Shown here in pieces: positions 24,601-34,269 of a stretch of 64,000 nt of DNA (within the stretch, counting starts at the first letter, position 1; the number at the start of each line of letters is the position of its first letter). The stretch lies in NCBI RefSeq assembly GCF_032854445.1, contig NC_088304.1, positions 35,201,551-35,265,550 of the forward strand. Reading direction: 5' to 3'. Made by a program: the position numbers and the translations under genes. Below the pieces are notes generated by a model. It was not told where the DNA came from. It worked only from the letters and a program-made list of their open reading frames with translations, and made no database searches. Source of the DNA: Liolophura sinensis. Its lineage: Eukaryota > Mollusca > Polyplacophora > Chitonida > Chitonidae.

Positions 24601-27600
24601 GACCTCAGCTGGAACAGTCTGTGTGGTAAGGGGGCCGTCTGTTTGGCCATGGGGCTGAAGGTGGATTACTGTGTGTGAGAGAGAGAACAGCAGTATTAAA
24701 CACTCAGATGTCAGCTGGAAGAGTCTCTGTTGTAAGAGGGCCATCTATGTGGCCATCGGGCTGAAGGTGGGTTACTGTGTGAGAGAGAGAACAGCATTGT
24801 TAAACACCTAGACCTCAACTGGAACAGTCTGCACCGTAAGGGGGCCATCTGTGTGACCATGGAGCTAAAGGTGGGTTACTGTGTGTGACAGAGAGAACAG
24901 CAGTATTAAACGCCTAGACCTCAGCTAGAACAGTCTCTGTGGTAACGGGGCCGAGTGTGTGGCCATCGGGCTGAAGGTGGGTTGCTGTGTGTGAGAGAGA
25001 GAGAACAGCAGTATTAAACGCCTAGACCTCAGCTGGAAGAGTCTCTGTTGTAAGAGGGCCATCTATGTGGCCATCGGGCTGAAGGTGGGTTACTGTGTGA
25101 GAGAGAGAACAGCATTGTTAAACACCTAGACCTCAACTGGAACAGTCTGCACCGTAAGGGGGCCATCTGTGTGGCCATGGAGCTAAAGGTGGGTTACTGT
25201 GTGTGACAGAGAGAACAGCAGTATTAAACTCCTAGACCTCAGCTGGAACAGTCTGTGTGGTAAGGGGGCCATCTGTGTGGCCATGGGGCTGGAAGTAGGT
25301 TACTGTGAGAGGGAGAAACAGCTGTATGAAACACTTAGACCTCAGCTCAAACAGTTTAATTAATTCCTTCCAAAACTGTCTGATTTTTATTAAACTTTAT
25401 GTGGCTTACTTCATGGATATGATTGGCATATTTTCAACAGCTTCGGATATACATTTTTTGAATGGGCATATTTTCTTCCATAAGACTACTGATATTAATT
25501 GATTGCCATTGTTGTTCCTCAAAGAATAACTACTTGTTACATTGGGAAAGCCAAAATGCTAACTGGCTGCGTTAGTCTTATTGATTCATCTTTTCATTGA
25601 GCTTTAATATGAAATCACCAGAAATTTTATAACCTTAACAGTCACACGATGAGGGCGTCCTGTAGAAATCTAAAAGGTAAACATTGTGTTTAAACACCTA
25701 GACCTCACGAATGTACAAGGATGTGTTTCCCTTTAAAGTAATGTGTTTAACTTGTAGATTAATGTGTTTCCCTTTAGAACAAAGTGTTTACCTTCTAGTA
25801 CAATTTGTTTACCTTGTAGAATGTGTTTATCTTGTAGAACAACGTGTTTATGAAGAAGATTAACCTGTCCTGGAATGGTTTTGGTCTGGATGGCTCTCTG
25901 GCGTTAGGTGATGCTCTCAAAGGCAACTCGGTGCTACAGGAACTGGATATCACGTCAGTCTGAACCTAATGTTATGAAGATGTTAGATGGAAACATCTTA
26001 ATTTTAATAACCCGATATTACTATTAAAAACATCGCATTGAGAAATAAGTTATGCCAATTCTTATGATAAATTGGTCTTTCACCTCCGTCATTGCTGTAT
26101 TTAAAGAACTGCTTCACTTAAGAGTTCAGCAAAGCACAATTCTTTTTATTTTGATCATCAGCATCAAATGATATAGTTTGCTGTTCAACCTGCCATACAT
26201 GTGTCCGAAGCTTTCTCTGAACATTTCATGCATACATAAAAGAAACTTTGGATTAGTGTGGTTTTCAAATTGTATTTTATTTTCTTCTTCAGGTTTTGTA
26301 ATACCGGGACTATTGTCAGAGTCTTGAATATTTCACTTAAACACAAAATAATAAGGATAGTTACTTGTAAAATTTTATTTATTTTTATTGATTACTTAAT
26401 CATGACACTGTCAGATATTTTACTGTCTGTATGGACACTTGTGTCTTATCAGGAATAACCGAATCACAGCTGAAGGTGCTGTTTGGATTGGCAAAGGCCT
26501 GGCCGTCAACGAAACTCTAAAGACTTTAAAGGTGTTGTGTTTTACTTGACATTTCTCTAAAGGTGTCTAATTATATTTTTATAATACATGTAATATATAT
26601 TATTTCTCTTCTGTGTTTAGAATCATCATATAATTTTTGATGGAAGCCTTACAATAGTGAAACAAAATCATTTACATGACGCAGAATTTATCTGATGAAA
26701 CATGTCAGTGGTGTGCTGAGATGTATATATATATCTACATGTTTCCCGGATTTTTCACGACACACAGAACTATATATTATTCTTTCTCAGTTTGCCTGCT
26801 CAAGATGTTTAGTTTTGACAGGCACCTGCTGTGAATGTGGGCTTGTTTGCTTGTACATGTACACTTTTTTGAGGCAGGTATGAAAGCTGCTCACTGAACA
26901 AATTATTGCAGTTAGAAAAGTAGTACAGATTTTATGACTAAAACATTGATTATGCTCTTATATATTTGCAGATGGCCACAAATCCTATGGAGTCTCCAGG
27001 ATGTTACGCAGTGCTCGCTGGAATTCTACGCAATCAGTCATCTATAATTGAATTCCTGGACTTTCATGTATGTGTAAAGCATATACATGTAGTATATTCT
27101 ACATTTTAATCAACACTTTCACCTGTGAGATCTAAACAAAGGATTAATTAGAGAGAGACTATTTAATATTATAATGTTTTAAGATTTATCTTCTGTTCTC
27201 CAAATGTTAGTGTATCTTTTTACTTTTTATTTGTGTATGTGTGCTCTGAATTTAAAATAGTGTTCTCCATTGTTTGATGGAAATACTAAAGTTATCTGGA
27301 CTGCTTCAATGGCCTAATGGTTAGAGCGTCTGCCTCAAAGTCGGGAGTCCCTGGGATCAAACCCGGATCTGGTCACACCAAAGACCTTATAAATGGCACT
27401 TGGTGCTGCCTTGTTTAGCAGTCAGCACTGAGAGGTCAGAGCAAGGAAACATAACTGGCTGGCCAGGTATCAGTATAGTGTGAGTGGGTGGGGTGTCATG
27501 CCTGATGTCTTCAGTATGATACTTCATAAGTGGTAGCACTTTGGCTTCATTGACTCACCACAAGAAGACACAGTATGTGCACACACAACTAATGGCCCCT

Positions 27601-30600
27601 AGTCATCATATGTCGTCATAAGTATAACAAAGAATTTATGATGAGTATCACTGTATAACTCTTATATCTGAAGAGTCTTCAAAAACAACATATTTGGCAG
27701 GTTCCATAAAATTTGCCATTTGTAACGGGGTAAATATAACGGGATATTTTTGAGACATTGATTCAAGCAAATGGATGAGGCAGTTATGCTGGAATGATAC
27801 AAGTGTTTGAAAGTACAGCGTCATTTGTAGCTGTATGTCAGCAAAGGTCAGCCGAGGGCAAAGTGGAAAAAACAGTGAAAAAACTTTTGTTTGTCTGATT
27901 TACAGAACATTCAGTCTACTAAGGATTCCAGTAACTGCCTCTGCGTTCACTCATAACAGAAAAGCTTTGTAATCTCATAACTGTTGCCTGGTTCAGAGGA
28001 CTTACATGTAGATCGCATAGATCCACGTAAACAAGAATTTCCAGGAACTTCTCAATTTACACAATTGTGTCTAATCCACAGGAGACTCAGTTACTATTGA
28101 CTTCTTGGAAATTCTCTTCCAGATTCATTCTGTATCTGAAGCATGTTTGTCTGATTTACAGGACATTCAGGTGAACAAGGACTTTCAGGCACTTCTCCAG
28201 CAGGTGCAGAATTAGTCCCCACAGTTGAAGGTTGTCCACAGAGGTAGAGAACTGATAAGAAACCTTTTGGCTGATTTTCAGGACATTCAGGTGAACAAGG
28301 ACTTTGAGGAACTTCTCCAGCAGGTGCAGGTGCAGCACCCTGAACTGAAGATCGTCCATGGAGGTAGAGAACGCATTAGAAACCTTCTGTCTGATTTTCA
28401 GGACATTCAGGTGAACAAGGACTTTGTGGAACTTCTCCAGCAGGTGCAGGGGCAGTACCCTGAGCTGAAGGTCATCCATGGAGGTAGAGAACTGATTAGA
28501 AACCTTCTATCTGATTTTCAGGACATTCAGGTGAACAAGGACTTTGGGGAACTTCTCCGGCAGGTGCAGGTGCAGCACCCTGAGCTGAAGGTCATCCATG
28601 GAGGTAGAGAACTGATTAGAAACCTTCTATCTGATTTTCAGGACATTCGGGTGAACAAGGACTTTGAGGAACTTCTCCAGCAGGTGCAGGTGCAGTACCC
28701 TGAGCTGAAGGTTGTCCATGGAGGTAGAGAATGCATTAGAAACCTTCTGTCTGATTTTCAGGACATTCAGGTGAACAAGGACTTTGAGGAACTTCTCCAG
28801 CAGGTGCAGGTGCAGTACCCTGAGCTGAAGGTCATCCATGGAGGTAGAGAATGCATTAGAAACCTTCTGTCTGATTTTCAGGACATTCAGGTGAACAAGG
28901 ACTTTGTGGAACTTTTCCAGCAGGTGCAGGTGCAGTACCCTGAGCTGAAGGTCATCCATGGAGGTAGAGAATGCATTAGAAACCTTCTATCTGATTTTCA
29001 GGACATTCAGGTGAACAAGGACTTTGAGGAACTTCTCCAGCAGGTGCAGGTGCAGTACCCTGAGCTGAAGGTTGTCCATGGAGGTACAGAACTGATTAAA
29101 AAGTCTAAAGTTAAGCTCCACCCTATGCTAAAGCTACGCAACTACATAGACCGGCACAACATTCGCATGATAGACTTCTTCAATAAGTTTGACAAGGACG
29201 GCAGTCTGAGCGTGTCTCGGGAGGAGTTCGTTCATGGCCTGGAGGTATTTCTGCTTCAGACATGTCAGGTGTTGGGGTAGAACTTGATTTACCACCTGGT
29301 GATGGTAGACGGCATTGTCTAGTTAATGAACGTAGATGTAGAAGGTTGTTGCTAGGTTTGCTGTGGATAGTTCTACACGTACTTACTGGTAGTTGTGTTT
29401 AGTTTGTAGTCATAGGTTATCTTCTCTTTAAGGAAATCTTCTGGACAAAGAGGTAGGCAAGCTTCATTCACATGCATAAAAAAATCCTTTCTATTCCAGT
29501 AACTGCGTCTCACAAAATTCTTTCTAACATAGTATCATGTGGAAAAAAATTCAGAGCAAATGGATTTAGGGAAAAAATTTCCAGCTGTTGAACATATTTT
29601 GGAAAATTTCGGTGAAGTGCTCCTGTCCTTTTTTCTGACTTCCACTTCATAAATAATTTACCTGATCTTGCCATGAATTTGTACATCTACAACACGTGTA
29701 CTTGTGGTATATGCAGCAATGCAACAAAAATTCGCTCCAACTAATAAGCAATAGAGACAGCCAGTATAAGGGTCACAGTACTTTGGTACATGTACGCGAG
29801 ATAGAAAAAACAGCCAGGAAAACCAGTAACAATGAACATTTTATAGATGGACTAAACCTAGATGTGAAAATTTGTGTCCTTAGCAATATTGATCTCATAT
29901 CACTCATACATGTGGATGTACATTAGGTGCGTATATGTGAAGATCATGTGCGTGTTGTAAAACTGTGATTGTACAGTAGAGTTTAGCATGTTGTAGAGGT
30001 ACATGTAATTAGACCTAGGTGTTGGTACTCTGTGTTAGCTAGACTTTGATTGACTGGTTTTTGCGGGTTGGACTGGTTGAGGATGAGAGATATTTCTGTC
30101 GGAAACAAACCCTCTAACAAGTTTTTTTTGTATCCCTGTAGCTGCTTGGGAGATGGCATGATTTGATAACTGCGGTCATAGCAGTTCTTTACGGTTAATA
30201 TAGATATAGGTCAGAGTTTGATGTACGCGGTGCATTTACTCTGTCTTGGCTGCTTGATTAACATTAATCATTACTGGCAACTTTGATTCAGTGGTGGGTG
30301 ATTTGCTGATCACTGTGGACCCGTTGTAAATTTGCTTTTTAATTCAATGTGTAAACAGATTTACATATTTAAAAATAAAAAAACAAACTGCATCCAGAAT
30401 GAGCATTCCAACCATAATTAGTCAATAGCTGCTATGACTGAGTAAATCCAGGAAAAATTATTGTCAGTATTTCTAGACTAGCAAATGATCTTTATATTCA
30501 CATTTTTTTTTTTGTTTTTTTGAGAATTATATTGCAGTAATCATATAATTAAACTGTAAAGCTTAAAAGTGATTTCACTCTACAAGTACAGTGGATTTTA

Positions 30601-32847
30601 AAAATATGCAATAGTAACCATTTGTACTTGAAAAAAAAAGAAATAAGATCTAGAAACGTATGTTAGCAACACTTTTCCAGAAAGAAATGTTTGTCACAGT
30701 TGGTAAGATATACTGGTGCACATCTTTGTTAGCATCTGCTCACTTGTGTGGACTACATGTATCAGGTAAACTTACATGTGTATGGGTGTGTTTTTGCAGA
30801 CTTGTGCAAATTTCTCATGCTGTTTGATGGTGATGGCTGTATTTGGTTTGCTTGATTTGGAATTGCAGTGACTCAAATTTAAAATGTTTATGAATTTTTA
30901 TGAAATAACTATTTTTGACATTTTGTGTGCATAATCTTCTAAAACCTTATTCCTGATCAAGCAGCCGTATCAGTAGCCAAGGTTTCAAATCTGTGGCAGT
31001 ATTAGGGTTGAAGGTTGAGAAAATATAAAAATTACATGAAGTTCAAATGAAAGAGTGAGAAAAGTCTTTATTAAATGCGGTCTTCAATTTTTTATTGATT
31101 TTTTTAACAAGAAAAAGACATTTGAAAATAATTTGTCTTTGTTTATGTTGTCTTTGTGGAATAATGCTATCAGTGAGAATGTGATGCATGTTTAATAAAT
31201 ATATTTACACTAGAGTTTGGTCTTTTCAGGTAACAAGTGTGTTCAACCTTGATTTTGATCATATTTATATTTTTAATATGTTCATAAATATTATATTAAT
31301 TCAGATTAAATGTATGTTTTTGGATATAAACAACAAATTTACATTCAAATAAATTAATTAGGCATGCATCACATCATTATTTAGAACATTATTAAGCAAA
31401 GACGATATACACCAAGAGGTGGTCCTAAATTCCCACCATACAAAAATTTCTTTTCTTCTCCTTTAAGAATAGTCATCATGAGCTATTATGTTTTCATTCT
31501 TTTCCTCTGTATGCACTGGGTGTCACATCTGATGTCCTTAGCATGATTCTTCGTTGAGGCAGCACAATATTGTGATTGAAATAAACATCGAAAAATACAT
31601 GAAAATTGGAAGGCGGGAAACAATGAAGTAAATAACATCTTTAATAACAGCTGTACTTAATAGTGGTGTAGAGTGTCAAGTGTATAACTAAATGTATGCC
31701 ATTTTAATCACTTTCTGAGTTATGAATGCCAATTTCTTCTGTACGTGCGTTAATTTGTCATCAGTTATGTGGAATCTTCTACATGCAGTTAGAATTATCT
31801 TTGTACTAATACTTTAGTGTAGATCATCCCGTTTGACTTTTCACACATAAATGTATACAACTTTGAACAAATACATGTTAAAGGAAAATTGTAATGATGG
31901 TTTGTCTTGTACCGGTGTAACAGATTTCAGTTACAAGAAATAATTGAAAAAAAGCTAATTTCAGTTCTTTTCTAGAATTTAACTTTATGAATATACCATG
32001 CTTTTAACAAATTTTGAAACTATGAAAGGAGAACTATTAGGTAAGTTGAAATCTGAACACTTCCAGATACGTGTACTGTACATCCAATCCTGTGTAGTTT
32101 TCTGGATATACATCCAACAATGGCTTCAGTTTATACAGTGCCGTTATTTTGTAAAGCTGTGTTCCTGTTATAGGACATAGGGATCCAGTTGACAGACGAG
32201 GAGGTCGAGATACTGGTGAATGAGATGGACAGAGACGGGGATGGGGAAATAAATTACAGGTGGGTAGTTCTGTTACCTTGGTGATTAATTGCAGGAGGCC
32301 ACTGGTGTCACCTGGACAAATAATTGCAGGTGGGCACTTGTTAATTACATGGGCAATTAATTGTAGATGGGCACTGTTGGGTAGGGTTGTTACCTGCGTG
32401 AATAATTACAGGTGGGTACTATTGTTACCTGGGTGATGAATTACAAGTGGGCACTGATATTACCCGGGTGATCAATTACAAGTGGGCACCGTTGTTACCT
32501 GGGTGATTATTTACTGTTGGTCACTGTTGTTACCTGGGTGATTAATTACAGGGGAGCACTGTTGTTACCTAGGTGATTAATTACAGGTGAGTACTGTTGT
32601 TCCTGGGGCTGCTAATTTATGGGACCATGTGGTTAATTTGTTAATTATAGTTTCATTTATTTGTTTATTTATTTGTTTATTTGTTTCATTGGACTTTTTC
32701 GCCATACAACATTGGCTATTACAAAACTATAGCTCTATTAATGTCTGCTTGTATTTCTGTTTTGTTTGTAGTGAACTTGTGATAGGTCAGCGAGACTTCA
32801 TGGAGAAAGAGGAACAGCTTCAAAAGGCCTTGATCAGTGCTGCATAA
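15650..32847 (+). CDS. LRRC74A: LRRC74A-like leucine-rich repeat protein with C-terminal EF-hands
   Basis: Thirteen exons: 15650-16042, 18587-18782, 20093-20265, 20868-20975, 21828-21921, 23724-23773, 24277-24444, 25838-25953, 26453-26531, 26972-27067, 29002-29244 (minimal form), 32174-32259 and 32772-32847. Phases agree and give 625 aa. Residues 1-196 are acidic, Ser-rich and low in complexity. Residues ~205-260 hold the family signature (YIEGCKRLGVIPASYFLR, HHGLGVIGVKAIA). About eight RNase-inhibitor-type LRRs follow (for example HLNLRDNWLG, YLNLSHNRLGEEAG, HLDLSWNSLRRKGA, KINLSWNGFGLDG). Two canonical EF-hand loops end the protein: DKDGSLSVSREE (555-566) and DRDGDGEINYSE (602 is the final Glu). 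Human LRRC74A has the same order, but its EF-like loops are degenerate. Function in the family is poorly known. Exons 21828, 24277, 29002 and 32174 are each next to tandem copies of themselves. Upstream acceptors at 28282 to 28882 would lengthen exon 11 in frame. The start ATG at 15650 is the first supported one; upstream non-coding exons are possible. Confidence 0.9.
16560..16790 (-). mobile_element. Second-family SINE fragment, reverse orientation
   Basis: Reverse complement shows TGTCATGTCTGGTGTCTTTG and a CATATGACTGAAAGACCCC-like 3' region, as in the 6690 and 46965 copies. It is diverged and lacks a clear head. It lies in LRRC74 intron 1. Confidence 0.5.
16807..17073 (-). mobile_element. 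Full-length SINE, reverse orientation
   Basis: Starts with the reverse tail ATTTATTTATTTATTTGATT and ends with the reverse of the tRNA-like head (CCAACTGAGCCACAGAAGCC). It lies in LRRC74 intron 1, facing a plus-strand copy at 17483-17728. Confidence 0.85.
17483..17728 (+). mobile_element. SINE, nearly full length
   Basis: Head GGGGCCTCCATGGCCGAAGG, GAGTTCAAGTCCAACTCAAG, then CCAGCAACCTGCAGGTGG and a diverged 3' end ATGGCGTGAAACAAATAAAT. It lies in LRRC74 intron 1. Confidence 0.8.
18900..19345 (+). repeat. ~33-36 bp degenerate tandem array
   Basis: Irregular repeats of AAGCTAGTGG, TCTGCTACATGTGTGCT and GGTTGTAAGC fill about 440 bp in LRRC74 intron 2. No exon sequence was recognised. Confidence 0.75.
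21060..21485 (+). repeat. 45 bp tandem array, ~9 copies
   Basis: Unit includes GGAGGTTTTGGAATGTGATT, AGAGATAATGTC and AAAAACGAGATT. It starts ~85 bp after the donor of LRRC74 exon 20868-20975. Because 45 is divisible by three it stays open on both strands and gives a spurious 237 aa minus-strand ORF. Confidence 0.9.
21943..22730 (+). repeat. Five pseudo-copies of LRRC74 exon 5 with donors
   Basis: Near-exact copies of exon 21828-21921 end at about 22027, 22238, 22413, 22551 and 22729. Each ends in CACACTGTCAGGTATGTT, an intact donor. Four begin at GATTTGTCTGACAACAAGC preceded by GTGAGTGAG, a poor acceptor with no pyrimidine tract; the first lacks even that. Read as protein they keep the LRR (DNKLGVEFVTVITDVILSSG). 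Confidence 0.9.
22745..23680 (+). repeat. ~33 bp array made from the first bases of LRRC74 exon 5
   Basis: About 28 diverged units of GATTTGTCTGACAACAAGC plus GGTTTGTGAGTCAG. The first 19 bases equal the start of exon 21828-21921; the rest is the spacer used in the pseudo-exon array just upstream. Located in the intron before exon 23724. Confidence 0.9.
24465..25345 (+). repeat. ~105 bp array of the 3' half of LRRC74 exon 7 plus donor
   Basis: About nine copies start with AACAGCAGTATTAAACACC, run through ACCTAGACCTCAGCTGGAAC and GGCCATGGGGCTGAAG and enter the donor GGTGGGTTACTGTGTG, joined by GAGAGAGAGA. The last copy (~25315) fades after CTCAGCTCAAACAG. Several carry stops (for example CTCAGCTAG), so they are not coding. 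Confidence 0.9.
27300..27615 (+). mobile_element. tRNA-headed SINE, second family, well preserved
   Basis: Head TCAATGGCCTAATGGTTAGA with B-box-like GGGATCAAACCCGGATC, then CACCAAAGACCTTATAAATG, TTGTTTAGCAGTCAGCACTG, GGGGTGTCATGCCTGATGTC, and a 3' region CATCATATGTCGTCATAAG. It lies in LRRC74 intron 10 and is the clearest copy of the family in the window. Confidence 0.7.
27890..28060 (+). repeat. Degenerate older copies of LRRC74 exon 11 start
   Basis: GTCTGATTTACAGAACATTC near 27893 and AAACAAGAATTTCCAGGAAC near 28030 resemble the acceptor and first bases of exon 11 and its array, but are heavily diverged. They suggest the array once reached further upstream. Confidence 0.45.
28162..29001 (+). 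repeat. 120 bp in-frame array of LRRC74 exon 11 acceptor plus coding start
   Basis: Seven exact-period copies start at 28162, 28282, 28402, 28522, 28642, 28762 and 28882, ahead of the last copy at 29002 that leads into the unique coding region. Each has TCTGATT(T/TT)CAG then GACATTCAGGTGAACAAGGA. Every copy from 28282 on is open and in frame with exon 11 and encodes DIQVNKDFEELLQQVQVQ-type 40-residue units. Copy 1 carries a TAG at 28213-28215. Each copy also contains GGAGGTAGAG, a possible donor. Confidence 0.93.
32260..32600 (+). repeat. ~33 bp array of the LRRC74 exon 12 end and donor
   Basis: Begins directly at the donor of exon 32174-32259, whose end is AATTACAGGTGGGTA. About ten units repeat ATTACAGGTGGGCACTGTTG and TACCTGGGTGATTA, so each unit copies the last exon bases and the 5' splice site. 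Confidence 0.85.
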
Positions 32848-32949
32848 TGAACAAAACAGTTTACTTCCACCTGTTCTGATGCCCAACAGTGGGCCAGTGA
32901 GGCTGTCTGTCCTTTGCTAGCACATGTATAGTGAACAAGATAGCTCTTC

Positions 32950-34260
32950 AACCTGGGGAGAAAGCAAGACAATCTGTCCTCTTATGAAAATGTCTGTTAC
33001 CCTGCTTAATGAGATAATCTCATCTAGAATGTCTGTTGTTTACAAGGACAAAGTTAAGAAGACCGTCTGTCCTCTTCTGGAAATGTGTTTTACTCTGCTC
33101 AATGAGATAATCTTATCTAGAATGTCAGTTGTTTTAAAGGACAAAGTTAAGAAGACCGTCTGTCCTCTTCTGGAAATGTGTTTTACTCTGCTCAATGAGA
33201 TAATCTTATCTAGAATGTCTGTTGTTTTAAAGGACAAAGTTAACAAGACAGTCTGTCCTCTTCTGGAAATGTCTATTACTCTGCTTGATGAGACAATCTC
33301 ATCTAGAATGTCTGTTGTTTTAAAGGACAAAGTTAACAAGACAGTCTGTCCTCTTCTGGAAATGTCTGTTACTCTGCTCAATGAGATAATCTCATCTAGA
33401 ATGTCTGTTGTTTAAAAGGACCAAGTTAACAAGACAGTGTCTTCTTCTGGAAATGTCTATTACTTTGCTTGATGAGATAATCTTATCTAGAATGTCTGTT
33501 GTTTTAAAGGACAAAGTTAAGAAGACAGTCTATCCTCTTCTGGAAATGTCTATTGCTCTGCCTGATGAGACAATCTCATGTAGAATGTCTGTTGTTTAAA
33601 AGGACCAAGTTAACAAGACAGTCTGTTCTCTTCTGGAAATGTCTGTTACTCTGCTTGATCAGACAATCTCGTCTAGAATGTCTGTTGTTTTAAAGGACCA
33701 CGTTAACAAGACAGTGTCCTCTTCTGGAAATGCCTGTTACTCTGCTCAATGAGATAATCTTATCTAGAATGTCTGTTGTTTAAAAGGACAAAGTTAACAA
33801 GACAGTCTTTCAGCTTCTGGAAATGTCTGTTACTCTGCTTGATCAGACAATCTCATCTAGAATGTCTGTTGTTTTAAAGGACAAAGTTAAGAAGACAGTC
33901 TGTCCTCTTCTGGAAATGTCTGTTACTCTGCTCAATGAGACAATCTCATCTAGAATGTCTGTTGTTTAAAAGGACAAAGTTAACAAGACAGTGTCCTCTT
34001 CTGGAAATGTCTGTTACTCTGCTCAATGAGACAATCTCATCTAGAATGTCTGTTGTTTAAAAGGACAAAGTTAACAAGACAGTGTCCTCTTCTGGAAATG
34101 TCTGTTACTCTGCTCAATGAGACAATCTCATCTAGAATGTCTGTTGTTTAAAAGGACAAAGTTAACAAGACAGTGTCCTCTTCTGGAAATGTCTGTTACC
34201 CTGCTCGATGAGAAAATCTCGTCTAGAATTTCTGTTGTTTTACAGGACTAAGTAAACACG
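32950..34260 (+). repeat. 93 bp tandem array, ~14 copies, after the LRRC74 stop
   Basis: Unit includes AAGGACAAAGTTAACAAGAC, TCTTCTGGAAATGTCTGTTA and GAGATAATCTCATCTAGAAT. It starts ~100 bp after the stop codon and may lie in the 3' UTR. The 93 bp period keeps frames open (163 aa plus, 113 aa minus), but later copies break the frame. It is treated as non-coding. Confidence 0.9.
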
Positions 34261-34269
34261 ACAATCTGT

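Noticed and set aside
28156-28959. Minus-strand ORFs of 107 and 110 aa
   Set aside because: Antisense of the 120 bp LRRC74 exon 11 array.
32924-33415. 163 aa ORF after the LRRC74 stop
   Set aside because: Lies within the 93 bp array and later copies break the frame; no support as a gene.
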